Notes under the pieces: generated by a model
The model's database searches: none
What the model saw: the letters and a program-made list of their open reading frames with translations, nothing else
Told to the model about the DNA's origin: nothing
Source: Planctomycetaceae bacterium
GTDB lineage: Bacteria > Planctomycetota > Planctomycetia > Planctomycetales > Planctomycetaceae
NCBI GenBank assembly: GCA_014762625.1
Contig: JABURQ010000044.1
Location: 42,844-106,843, forward strand
Direction of reading: 5' to 3'
DNA length: 64,000 bases
Translations under genes and position numbers: made by a program
Part shown: positions 18,201 through 26,053 of the stretch, in pieces
Numbering within the stretch: position 1 is the stretch's first letter
How the letters are laid out: each line of letters starts with the position of its first letter

Positions 18201-18588
18201 CTTTGACCAGTAGCCCGGCGGGCCATTCAGCTCCCTCGCGGATCCATTGTTTCAATAAATCGACTTCCACGTCCGAGAGAGCGTCGCCTTCCTTCGGCAT
18301 CTCGGGCGACGTTCCGCTTTGAGAGACGACGAGATCGATCAGATAGCTGTTCTCGGGATCACCGGCAATTACATAACCGTTCTCTTTGAGATCTGCGAAC
18401 GTCTCCAGGGAAAGCTCCCCTTTCCGGTTATTCGGTGAGTGGCAGCGAATACAGTGCGTTTCCAGCAAGGGAGCAATCTGTCGTTCGAAGTCAATCTTCC
18501 CGTTCTCGCCTGTCTCCTCTTGAGCGGGAGTCGAGACGATGAACGAGGTCGCCAGAATTAGAGCGGTGAGCGAGACCGTAATTCTCAT
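15202..18588 (-). CDS. Secreted PSD1 cytochrome-type protein with two discoidin-like domains, copy 2
   Basis: An 1128-residue protein. It has a signal peptide (1-22), then PSCyt1 with CxxCH at C46-H50 (CIRCHS), DUF1549 with [19 protein letters not shown] and a second CxxCH at C346-H350 ([11 protein letters not shown]), and C-terminal DUF1553 with [20 protein letters not shown] and [11 protein letters not shown]. In the middle, about 426-575 and 596-760, two related blocks each contain AKFVR, an element of the type EYRIEVS(I/L)DG, then SW(R/Q)EV and DRKPV. These look like tandem F5/8 type C (discoidin) domains, which bind carbohydrate or other surface ligands. AAAGG precedes the ATG. The GntR/FCD gene ends 30 bases upstream and a nucleotidyltransferase-like gene starts 58 bases downstream, so all are probably one transcript. 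Confidence 0.9.
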   Translation of the reverse strand: [1128 protein letters not shown]

Positions 18589-18618
18589 CAGAAAACCTTT
18601 CCGACTTGGCGGAAAAAA

Positions 18619-19353
18619 TTATCGCAGACCGGGGGTGGGAGTCTGCTCGGCAAGAAATGAGTCGAGATTCAATTGGTCGAGTTCCCGGCGACCAAAGAGA
18701 TCCTGCACCAGCGCGTACCCCGCCTGATTCACGTGATAACCCATCGCGTCGGCGGCGGCTTCGCGATCGTTCTTGATAATTGCCCGGACGATCGCCAGAT
18801 GCTCGTCGTTCTCTTCCATTTCAGAATAATTCGCGCGGGCAGCCCGCACGTTATCTCGAGCATCGCGCAATGTGCGATACAGAACCGCATATCGGTCGAT
18901 TTCGTATCCCAGTCGCTCGTTACCGCAACGTTCCGCAAGAACCGTATGCAGTTCGTTATCGAGCAATTTGGTTTCTTCCAGCCACGCTTCGTCACGATCC
19001 GCTGTGGAGAGACGCGAAAAGTTGGCCTCCATCAACTCCAGTTCGCTGGGTGTAAAATGGCCCACGCAACCTCGCACCGCCTCACATTCGAGAATGCGAC
19101 GCAGATGACAGATTTCCCAAAGCTGTTTCGGGCCGAACTCGCGAACTTCCGCACCACGATTCGGTCGCAACTCAATGACGCCGACACCCGCCAGCTCAAC
19201 GAGCGCCTCGCGCACGGGCGTCACGCTGACGTCGCACTCTTCGGCCAGATGTTCAACGCGCAGCCGCGCTCCAGTTTCGTATCCGCCATTGAACAGTCGT
19301 GTCAGAATGAACCGGACGACCGCATGGCGACGGTTTCCATGATTAAAGCCCAT
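18619..19353 (-). CDS. GntR-family transcriptional regulator, FCD subfamily
   Basis: A DNA-binding regulator. The winged helix-turn-helix is at the N-terminus (RLRVEHLAEECDVSVTPVREALVEL, preceded by AVVRFILTRLFNGGY), and the helical ligand-binding FCD domain follows with an acidic/histidine metal-site pattern (DNELHTVLAERCGN, then EENDEHLAIVRAI and AMGYHVNQAG). The reading frame is open up to an ATG at 19410, but a consensus-like promoter with its -10 at 19400-19405 means that codon would lie upstream of the transcript; I therefore use the ATG at 19353, preceded by AAGG. FCD ligands are usually small organic acids or sugar acids, so it may control the PSD1/DUF1501 cluster downstream in response to a breakdown product. 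Confidence 0.85.
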   Translation of the reverse strand: MGFNHGNRRHAVVRFILTRLFNGGYETGARLRVEHLAEECDVSVTPVREALVELAGVGVIELRPNRGAEVREFGPKQLWEICHLRRILECEAVRGCVGHFTPSELELMEANFSRLSTADRDEAWLEETKLLDNELHTVLAERCGNERLGYEIDRYAVLYRTLRDARDNVRAARANYSEMEENDEHLAIVRAIIKNDREAAADAMGYHVNQAGYALVQDLFGRRELDQLNLDSFLAEQTPTPGLR

Positions 19354-19383
19354 GCGACCGGCCTTATGATGGGAGAGGGATTG

Positions 19384-19409
19384 TGCATAATTTTTGTCAA
19401 TTATATGCA
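19384..19409. promoter_or_regulatory. Imperfect palindrome, probable GntR operator
   Basis: TGCATAATT on the left and AATTATATGCA on the right form an inverted repeat that covers the -10 element and start point of the regulator's own promoter. The arms differ by a two-base insertion. Its position suggests autoregulation. Confidence 0.5.
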
Positions 19410-19429
19410 TTCGTCAGACTCGATCGCAA
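19400..19429 (-). promoter_or_regulatory. Promoter of the GntR/PSD1 cluster
   Basis: On the minus strand TTGCGA (19429-19424) is followed after 18 bases by a perfect TATAAT (19405-19400). The start point would be near 19393, about 40 bases before the chosen start codon of the GntR gene. Confidence 0.65.
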
Positions 19430-19448
19430 GCAGATTCCCCGATTTCTC

Positions 19449-19982
19449 TCAGGTTTCGTCTGCATAGTGGATCAAGCTGAAACATTCATGAGGAGCGAGT
19501 TTTTCCCGACCGTTGAGGAAGTCGAGTTCAATCAGGAACGCGCATCCGAGGATCGTCGCCTGACTGTGTTCGACCAGTTTGACGCAGGCTTCCATTGTAC
19601 CACCGGTTCCCAGCAAATCATCTAAAATTAAGACCCGATCGTCTTGAGAAATAGCGTCAGTGTGAATCTCCAGGGAATCGGTTCCGTATTCCAGTTCGTA
19701 ATGAAACGCTTGCGTTTCAAACGGCAACTTTCCCGGTTTCCGAACCGGTATGAATCGAGCACCAAGTGCTAAAGCCAACGGAGCAGCGAAGATAAAGCCT
19801 CTCGCTTCTGCGGCCACAATCGCCGTGACTCCCGCGTCCTTGTACTTTTCTACGAACTGATCGATCACCGCCTGAAAGGTTTTTGGATCGGCCAGCAGAG
19901 GAGTAATGTCGCGGAACATGATGCCCGACTTGGGAAAATCGGGAACATTGCGGATACAGGCTTTGAATTCGGCTTCGTTCAT
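19449..19982 (-). CDS. apt: Adenine phosphoribosyltransferase
   Basis: A 177-residue cytoplasmic enzyme converting adenine and PRPP to AMP plus pyrophosphate. The PRPP-binding motif is VLILDDLLGTGGT at residues 117-129; the substrate loop and APRT signature are AAEARGFIFAAPLALALG at 58-75 and RKPGKLPFET at 81-90. The length is normal for the family. It lies 66 bases downstream of the hypoxanthine phosphoribosyltransferase gene on the same strand, forming a purine salvage pair. Confidence 0.96.
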   Translation of the reverse strand: MNEAEFKACIRNVPDFPKSGIMFRDITPLLADPKTFQAVIDQFVEKYKDAGVTAIVAAEARGFIFAAPLALALGARFIPVRKPGKLPFETQAFHYELEYGTDSLEIHTDAISQDDRVLILDDLLGTGGTMEACVKLVEHSQATILGCAFLIELDFLNGREKLAPHECFSLIHYADET

Positions 19983-20048
19983 GACGGGGACTCTTTGGTC
20001 AGAGAGAGTTCACAGTTTTTCACAGGTTACCCCAAGCGAAAGCGAAAT

Positions 20049-20594
20049 TCACTCCGGGATCACACGCACATCGGGCAGGTTTCGATAGAGCCCATCGTAA
20101 TCCAGGCCGTAACCGACGACGAATTTATTCGGGATTTCAAAGCCGAAGTAATCGGGGGACAGACCCGTTTCGTTCCGTTCGGTCTTCCACAACAGAACGG
20201 CGGATTGCAAAGAGGCGGGTTGCATCGCGGAAATGATGCCGATCATCCGATTTAAAGTGTGTCCGGTGTCGAAAATATCGTCGAGCAGGAGAACGTGCTG
20301 CCCTGTAAGGACAGGCAAGCCCGAAATATCGACGGCCAATTCGCCCGCCGAAGTAGAAGCTCCCCGATAACTGGAGGCGTTCAAGAACTCCAGTCGCACG
20401 GGAATTTCCAGTCCGCGGATCAGATCGGACAGAAAAACAACCACGCCGGACATGATCCCCACCACGACAACTTCCCGGCCTGCGTAATCGTTGTTGATCG
20501 TCGCCGCCAAATCGCGCAGCCGGGAATCGATCCGTTCCCTGGTAAGGAGGACATCCAATTGTTCGGCGGGAGGGTGATCCATGAACTGATCCAT
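20049..20594 (-). CDS. hpt: Hypoxanthine phosphoribosyltransferase
   Basis: A 181-residue enzyme salvaging hypoxanthine and guanine to IMP and GMP with PRPP. Motifs are GIMSGVVVFLSDLIR near residue 46, the flexible-loop sequence LNASSYRGAS at 71-80, and the PRPP motif VLLLDDIFDTGHTL at 101-114. An internal ATG at the fifth codon is an alternative start with no better ribosome site. It is first in an operon with apt. The family also includes xanthine-guanine enzymes, but this form (short, VLLLDDIxDTG) matches Hpt. Confidence 0.94.
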   Translation of the reverse strand: MDQFMDHPPAEQLDVLLTRERIDSRLRDLAATINNDYAGREVVVVGIMSGVVVFLSDLIRGLEIPVRLEFLNASSYRGASTSAGELAVDISGLPVLTGQHVLLLDDIFDTGHTLNRMIGIISAMQPASLQSAVLLWKTERNETGLSPDYFGFEIPNKFVVGYGLDYDGLYRNLPDVRVIPE

Positions 20595-20942
20595 CCGAAG
20601 TTGAGCACCATTCGGGCATCAGACTCTAATCAGCCGGCGGAAAAAAGTCGAATGCCCCAAAACCGGGTGTGACGTAACGATCGGTCAAGCAGCGCAGTTT
20701 GCACAGAATATGCGGCCCGAATTCGGGCGTCAAATGTTGCCAGAACGACACACATTCACAGCTTTTGAGAACGGATTTACGTCGAAACTTCGCGCGCCAA
20801 GCAACGTCGTAGACTCCGCGTTGACAGCAACTTGCGCGAGAATTAGAGTTCCATCGTCAGAACGAAAATCCGACACCAACCAAGACACGGCGAGACACAA
20901 CGGATTAACTCGTCGAAGCAACATTTTCAGCGAAAGATCGTT
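20595..20942. other. Divergent intergenic region
   Basis: About 350 bases lie between the hpt and hydrolase start codons. Apart from a promoter-like pair pointing right I see no reading frame with a ribosome site, and no repeat or structured RNA. Confidence 0.5.
20821..20849 (+). promoter_or_regulatory. Sigma-70-type promoter of the alpha/beta hydrolase gene
   Basis: A perfect TTGACA (20821-20826) is followed after 17 bases by TAGAGT (20844-20849). The implied leader is about 85 bases. Confidence 0.5.
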
Positions 20943-21725
20943 ATGAACTCTCGTTTCGAACAACATCACGAATCCAACTGGTGGTCGCAGATGTCGCGTC
21001 CTCATTTTCTGCATCCGCCGGAATCTCTGCAGGAGATCTCCCTTTCCGAAGAAGATTTAGAGCATGAGCTGGCTGCTGTCGATACCGACTTGCCGCTTTC
21101 GCTCCACTTACCGGAGCCGTTTGAGCCTCGCTACCATTACCCGGTCGTGATCTGGTTGCATCAGGATGAAAGCAACGAGGATGAGTTGCACACCATCATG
21201 CCTCAGATCAGCGATCAGAACTATATCGGTCTCGCGTTTCGCGGAACCTCCGATGACGGCCAGACTCCGAGCGGACACTTTCACTGGGAAGCGTCTCAAG
21301 CCAAGCGGGAAGAACTGCTGGAAGAAATTCGTGAGACGATCGCCGAGATGAGTCGGTTTTTCCGCATGGACATGAATCGCATTTATCTCGCCGGTTTCGA
21401 TGCCGGAGCTACGGTCGCTTTGGAGCTTCTGCTGGATGCCCCCGAACTATTCGCCGGAGCCATCGCCTTGGGTGGGGCCGTCCCGCCAACCGACGGATTC
21501 GGCAGTCGCTTCCGAGAACTCTCGAAGCGAAAAGCCTGGCTCGGTTGGGGGCGTCAAGACAGTTTGCTCGATACCAAGACATTCCGAGAGCAAGCCGATC
21601 GACTGGAACGAACCGGTCTCCAAGTCGAGACGGCACTCTATAATTGCGGTCACGAACTGACGCCGGAAATGCTCAGAGAGATCAACCGCTGGCTGATGAC
21701 GGGGTGTCGCACGGTCTTTGTGTGA
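20943..21725 (+). CDS. Alpha/beta hydrolase with Asp in the nucleophile elbow (GFDAG)
   Basis: A 260-residue cytoplasmic protein of the phospholipase/carboxylesterase type. The core is VVIWLHQDESNEDEL (oxyanion-hole strand and loop, about residue 68), RIYLAGFDAGATVALELL (elbow), WLGWGRQDSLLD (acid position) and LYNCGHELTPEMLREI (catalytic His). In the usual family the elbow is GxSxG, but here the nucleophile position is Asp153. The acid and His remain. That is the arrangement of haloalkane dehalogenases and epoxide hydrolases, or it may mark an enzyme that has lost esterase activity. The first 50 residues (acidic, HHESNWWSQM) are unlike the family. A promoter lies 95 bases upstream and a strong hairpin follows. 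Confidence 0.8.
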   Translation: MNSRFEQHHESNWWSQMSRPHFLHPPESLQEISLSEEDLEHELAAVDTDLPLSLHLPEPFEPRYHYPVVIWLHQDESNEDELHTIMPQISDQNYIGLAFRGTSDDGQTPSGHFHWEASQAKREELLEEIRETIAEMSRFFRMDMNRIYLAGFDAGATVALELLLDAPELFAGAIALGGAVPPTDGFGSRFRELSKRKAWLGWGRQDSLLDTKTFREQADRLERTGLQVETALYNCGHELTPEMLREINRWLMTGCRTVFV

Positions 21726-21746
21726 ATCGCGTTCATCGATTCTTCA

Positions 21747-21785
21747 CGCGAGCCCGGTTGTCGAACTGACCCGGCTCGCGTTATT
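21747..21785 (+). terminator. Intrinsic terminator after the hydrolase gene
   Basis: CGCGAGCC (21747-21754) pairs with GGCTCGCG (21773-21780), and the stem extends inward by three pairs after one mismatch. A short T-rich tract (TTATTCT) follows. Confidence 0.6.
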
Positions 21786-21819
21786 CTGAGACGCACACCT
21801 CGTCTCAGAAGGAAACAAT

Positions 21820-22212
21820 ATGACAGTAAAGCGACTGCTGTTTGTCTGTGTGGAAAATTCCAACCGAAGCCAGATGGCGGAGGCGTTTGCCCGCATGTTC
21901 GGGGGGGACGATATCGAAGCCTATAGCGCGGGTTCGAATCCGTCCGGTCAAGTGAATCCCAAAGCCATCGCCGCAATGGCAGAAGTCGGTTACGACCTGA
22001 CCGGGCATCACTCCAAATCGCTCGACGACCTTCCCGAAGGAGAGTACGCAGCAGCGATCACGATGGGTTGTGGTGATTCCTGTCCCAACGTCTCTGCACC
22101 CCTCAAGGAGGACTGGGAACTTCCCGATCCTCGCCATCTACCGCCGGAGGAATTCCACCAGGTGCGGGAGGCGATTTCTGCCAAAGTGAAAGACCTGCTG
22201 ACGCGAATATAG
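21820..22212 (+). CDS. ArsC-type arsenate reductase / low-molecular-weight phosphatase
   Basis: A 130-residue protein of the low-molecular-weight protein tyrosine phosphatase fold. The P-loop is C10-VENSN-R16-S; the TMGCGDSCPN segment supplies C84 and C88, and the catalytic Asp lies in ELPDPRH. Three cysteines in these positions match the thioredoxin-coupled ArsC of plasmid pI258 type (C10, C82, C89), which reduces arsenate through a disulfide relay. No arsB, acr3 or arsR gene is nearby, so it may act on another substrate. GAAGGAA precedes the ATG. Confidence 0.82.
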   Translation: MTVKRLLFVCVENSNRSQMAEAFARMFGGDDIEAYSAGSNPSGQVNPKAIAAMAEVGYDLTGHHSKSLDDLPEGEYAAAITMGCGDSCPNVSAPLKEDWELPDPRHLPPEEFHQVREAISAKVKDLLTRI

Positions 22213-22340
22213 AGCTTATTACCTGGACGAAAAGCAGTTCTTCGATCACGCAGGTTGGTCTTCACAAAGCCTTCAAATCCGCTAGAATTCGGCTCCTTAG
22301 GACAATTTCCTGATGTCTCGATTCGGGATGGAGCCCGCTC

Positions 22341-23084
22341 GTGAAGATTCGCAATCCTCGACTGACTCGTCTGCTGGCCTGGTGCCTGGGGAAATCGTTA
22401 CGTCTCTTATCCCGTACGGTTCGCTACCACCTTCATGAGGAGTTTGCGGGAGTCAGCCCGATCAGCCCCGACTGTCGAACTCCCTGCTTATACGCACTCT
22501 GGCATGACCAGACGTTGATGCCGATCACCTTTCGGATCGGGATTTCCGATCCAGACAAGATACTCCCCTCAAGAGCGCTCGTCAGTAAACACCAGGACGG
22601 CTCGTGGCTGACTGAGTTGATGAAACACTTCCACCTGGGGGCGATTCGCGGATCGTCCAGCAAAGGGGGAGCGGCTGCGTTGAGGAAGCTGTTGGAGACG
22701 TCGGAAGAGGGACACATTGTTATCACTCCCGACGGACCGCGCGGTCCCCGTCACAAAGTGAAACCAGGGATCGTTTATCTGGCGTCGGCAACCGGGATAC
22801 CGATTGTCGTGAACGCCAATGCTGTCGACCGATATTGGGATATTCAGGGGAGCTGGACGAATCAAATCGTCCCGAAACCATTTTCCAACGTCTTTTTGCT
22901 GACGGGGGCTCCGATCCACGTTCCTCCCGAAATCACTCGGGAGCAAATGGAACAATATCAAACGCTTCTAGAGTCGGAACTCGAACGGCTGCACGTTCTC
23001 GCCGAGCGCATCGCAAGCGGCGAGATCTCCGAGATACCGCCGCGCGACGATCGTCTCGACGAGACGATCGCACGGGCTGCCTGA
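22341..23084 (+). CDS. DUF374 lysophospholipid acyltransferase-family protein
   Basis: A 247-residue protein with the DUF374 acyltransferase pattern: LYALWHDQTLMP (HxxxxD-like catalytic motif, His55) near residue 55, the conserved IRGSSSKGGAAALRKLL stretch, and ITPDGPRGPRHKVKPGIVYLA, the family signature. An N-terminal hydrophobic helix (LTRLLAWCLGKSLRLLS) should tether it to the membrane. Members are thought to acylate lipid A-like or other membrane lipids, fitting a Gram-negative-type envelope. It begins at GTG, with GATGGAG upstream, and ends eight bases from the convergent cytochrome-WD40 gene. Confidence 0.85.
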   Translation: MKIRNPRLTRLLAWCLGKSLRLLSRTVRYHLHEEFAGVSPISPDCRTPCLYALWHDQTLMPITFRIGISDPDKILPSRALVSKHQDGSWLTELMKHFHLGAIRGSSSKGGAAALRKLLETSEEGHIVITPDGPRGPRHKVKPGIVYLASATGIPIVVNANAVDRYWDIQGSWTNQIVPKPFSNVFLLTGAPIHVPPEITREQMEQYQTLLESELERLHVLAERIASGEISEIPPRDDRLDETIARAA

Positions 23085-23092
23085 GAAGCGAA

Positions 23093-25822
23093 TTATTTGG
23101 CGATCGAAGCTTGCTCGTTTCCGACGAGCGGAGCGAGTTGAGCGCGAATCCCATCCACCTCTTTCTTAACGGCGTCGCGAGCTTGAGTCGCTTTGGCGGT
23201 TTCCGTTTGCGAGGCAGTGTATTTCTCCTGAACCGGCTTCATCGCCGCCGATTTTTCGGCGACAACTTTTTGAGCCGCAGTCTGATCAGCCTGAGCGGCT
23301 TGCATCTGCTTCGTGATGCCGGCAATCTTCGCCGTCTGATCCGCGACTTCCGCCTGCTTGGCTTCAATCGCTTTCTTCAGATTGGCCAACTCCCCGCTGC
23401 GCTTCGTCACCAGATCGCCGAGTGCTTTCGCAGACGCCGCCAACTCCTTGTCGTCTTTCAATTGAGCGGCGACTTCCTGAGCTTTCTTGGCAGCTTCGGC
23501 GATCATGGGAAGGGCTTTTTCGAGATTCGCATGTTGCGTATTCATCGCGTTCATCTGGCCGGTCTGGGTGGCGAGCGTTTTCTTCTCGGCTTCCAACTCA
23601 GCAGCGATTTTATCGAGGTTCTCCTTGGCCGTTGCGGCGGTCTGTTGAGCTTTCGCCAGTTCGGTCTGAGCCGTATCGAGTAGCGCTTTGTTTTCTGCTT
23701 CGGCCAGTTTCTTCTCAGCGAGCGTTTGCTCTTTGGCTTTCATCTCATCGAGCTTTTGAGACAACGTGAGTTGGGTCTGCCACTCTTTGAGTTCCTGTTG
23801 GCGAGAGGCCAGCACCTGCTGTGATTGATTCATGGCAGCGGTGGCGGCGTCGGCCTTCTCAGTGGTCGGCTTCAGCATCGCTTCGTAGTTTTGCTGAGTT
23901 TTCACGGCTGCCTGGTAAGCGGCGGTCGCGTCCTGCAGCTTCTTGTCGGCGACAGCTTTCTCTTCAGTCGTCTTCTTTAGAGCGGCGGCTTTCTCTGCCT
24001 GAATTTTCTGCTGTGCGGCCAACGTTGCCGCTTTCTGATCGTGCTGAGCTTTCGCCTGCGCGGCGAGAGCGGCCAGATTTTTGTCGTCGGATAATTTCTG
24101 AGCCGCCGCGGCGGTCTGATCCATGGCAGTTTTCAAGGAGGCTGTGACAGGAGTCAGCGACGCCACCTGTTGATCGGCGGCGGTCTTTTCTTTCGTCAAG
24201 GTATCGACTTGAGCCTTCAACTTATTCACGAAAGCCGTGGTCTCATCCAACGTTTTCTTGCTCGTCGTAGATAGTTCCTGGGCTTTCGCCAGATCGGCTT
24301 TCAGTTTGTTCAATGCCTCCACTAACGGCTTCGCCGCAGCGGCTTTGGCTTGATAATCTTTTGTTTGAGCGTCCACCTGTGCTTGCAGTTGTGCGATTCG
24401 CTCTTCGATCTTCAACGGGTTCGTCGAGACCTGTCCCAGATCCTGACCTTCTTCCGCATTCCAGACTTTGGTCAGTCCGGTCCAGTCACCGGCAATGACT
24501 CGGTTGGTCTCGTCACAGAAAGAGACGGCTGTCGCGATGTCGGACAAACCGCCAAATGATTTGAGTTGCTTCCCGTTCGCGTCCCACAATTTGGCAACTT
24601 TATCACGTCCGCAGGAAACGATACGACCGTCCCGCGTGTATTCGACGGAAGTCACCCCGCCGCCGTGGGCGTTGAAGTTTTTGATTTGGGCATTCTCACT
24701 CGGCTTGCTCATATCCCAGATGGCGATTTTTCCATCTTCACTCCCCGTCGCAAGCAACAAGGTATTCCCGGCGGAAATCCAGGACATGCTGGTGATCGCT
24801 TCTTTGTGACCCGGAAGAGACAGGAAGTTACGTCCGGTGTAAGGATCCCAGACGTGCAATCCACCCACTCGGTCGGCCGTCGCCAGCAAAACACCATCCG
24901 GACTGAATTCCATCGAATAGATCCAATCGGTGTGCTTTTTGATCTCATGCAATAACGATCCGTCAGCCGTGGAATAGATGCGGATCATTTTCTGCGGACC
25001 GCCGAGAGCGATCTTCGTCTGATCGGCACTGATATCGGCGGCGAGAACGGTATCGAGTTCGTCTCCCACGGTAATCACTCGTTCGCCGGTCGTGACGTTG
25101 AAGATCACCACTTTTCCCTGCAGGGCGGAATGTCCGCCACCTGCGAGCAACAGGGAGCCGTTACGGCTGAACTTGAGAATTTGAGGCTCACCTTCCGGGA
25201 ACGGCAGGACACCGGCCAGTTCGAGAGTTTTGGTGTTGTAAAGTAGGATTTGTTTTTGACCGGCAATCGCCGCCAGAGGAGCCCAGGGGCTGGTGGCGAT
25301 GGTATTGACGGTGGTGGTGGTTGAGGTGCGGATGACCGGCTGCAGACTCAGGTAGTTCGGCATGGCCACCGTTTCGGGGCGCTGGTCGAGAGCCGCATTC
25401 GGATCGAGGGAGAGATCCATCTTCGGTTTGTTGGACAATTTGGCCTTACTGGAGGAGGTCTCCAACAAACCGCCATTGATCCATTTCGCAATCAGCTCGA
25501 TTTGCTCGGCGGGAATTTTGTCCGAGTTGGGTGGCATGTACGGTTCGGATTCGTGAGTGATCAGCATGTAGAGATAACTCAGTTCGGCGTCGCCCCCTTC
25601 GACGACCGCCCCCGAGCTTCCTCCCTGCATCATCGTCAGGTAGTTCGTGAGATCGAGCCCGCCCGATTTTTTGTCAGGGTTGTGGCAAGTGGCACAGTGC
25701 TGGCGGAAGACCGGCTTGATGTGTTCCTCAAACGTAATCTTCTTGTCCTGAGCTCCCGCTGACATGGTTGTCAGTGCGAACAGCAGAGCCGCCAATCCCA
25801 ATAGTGTTTGCTGACGTTTCAT
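23093..25822 (-). CDS. Secreted cytochrome-WD40-coiled-coil protein
   Basis: A 909-residue protein in three parts. After a signal peptide (1-24), a PSCyt1 cytochrome-like domain has one CxxCH at C43-H47 (CATCHNP). A WD40 propeller occupies roughly 150-470, with repeats such as HTDWIYSMEFSPDG, HKEAITSMSW and HGGGVTSVEYTRDGRIVSCG. A long Ala/Lys/Gln/Thr-rich coiled coil fills about 480-890. I chose the ATG with AGGAG just upstream (25822); the frame is open 21 codons further. It is the last gene of a four-gene operon. The propeller may present the heme domain to the PSD1 protein encoded upstream and the coiled coil may act as a spacer, but both are inferences. Confidence 0.88.
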   Translation of the reverse strand: MKRQQTLLGLAALLFALTTMSAGAQDKKITFEEHIKPVFRQHCATCHNPDKKSGGLDLTNYLTMMQGGSSGAVVEGGDAELSYLYMLITHESEPYMPPNSDKIPAEQIELIAKWINGGLLETSSSKAKLSNKPKMDLSLDPNAALDQRPETVAMPNYLSLQPVIRTSTTTTVNTIATSPWAPLAAIAGQKQILLYNTKTLELAGVLPFPEGEPQILKFSRNGSLLLAGGGHSALQGKVVIFNVTTGERVITVGDELDTVLAADISADQTKIALGGPQKMIRIYSTADGSLLHEIKKHTDWIYSMEFSPDGVLLATADRVGGLHVWDPYTGRNFLSLPGHKEAITSMSWISAGNTLLLATGSEDGKIAIWDMSKPSENAQIKNFNAHGGGVTSVEYTRDGRIVSCGRDKVAKLWDANGKQLKSFGGLSDIATAVSFCDETNRVIAGDWTGLTKVWNAEEGQDLGQVSTNPLKIEERIAQLQAQVDAQTKDYQAKAAAAKPLVEALNKLKADLAKAQELSTTSKKTLDETTAFVNKLKAQVDTLTKEKTAADQQVASLTPVTASLKTAMDQTAAAAQKLSDDKNLAALAAQAKAQHDQKAATLAAQQKIQAEKAAALKKTTEEKAVADKKLQDATAAYQAAVKTQQNYEAMLKPTTEKADAATAAMNQSQQVLASRQQELKEWQTQLTLSQKLDEMKAKEQTLAEKKLAEAENKALLDTAQTELAKAQQTAATAKENLDKIAAELEAEKKTLATQTGQMNAMNTQHANLEKALPMIAEAAKKAQEVAAQLKDDKELAASAKALGDLVTKRSGELANLKKAIEAKQAEVADQTAKIAGITKQMQAAQADQTAAQKVVAEKSAAMKPVQEKYTASQTETAKATQARDAVKKEVDGIRAQLAPLVGNEQASIAK

Positions 25823-26053
25823 TATCTCAACTCCTGGCGGGAATCGGGTTCCCTGGTTATTCCTGTGAGTCACTGGGCGAGGCAATTTCCGCCGTTGTGA
25901 CTTTCGTTTCTTGTGAAGTCGTTCTCAAACCGTTCAATCAGTATCGACTGAAACGGGGTAAGTGATGGAACCTTCTCTCAATGTAACGATTGTGGGGAAT
26001 GTCCGAAAAATAAGCCCGCCTGAATCGTCAAACGAGCTTGTTGGGTTTCTCGA

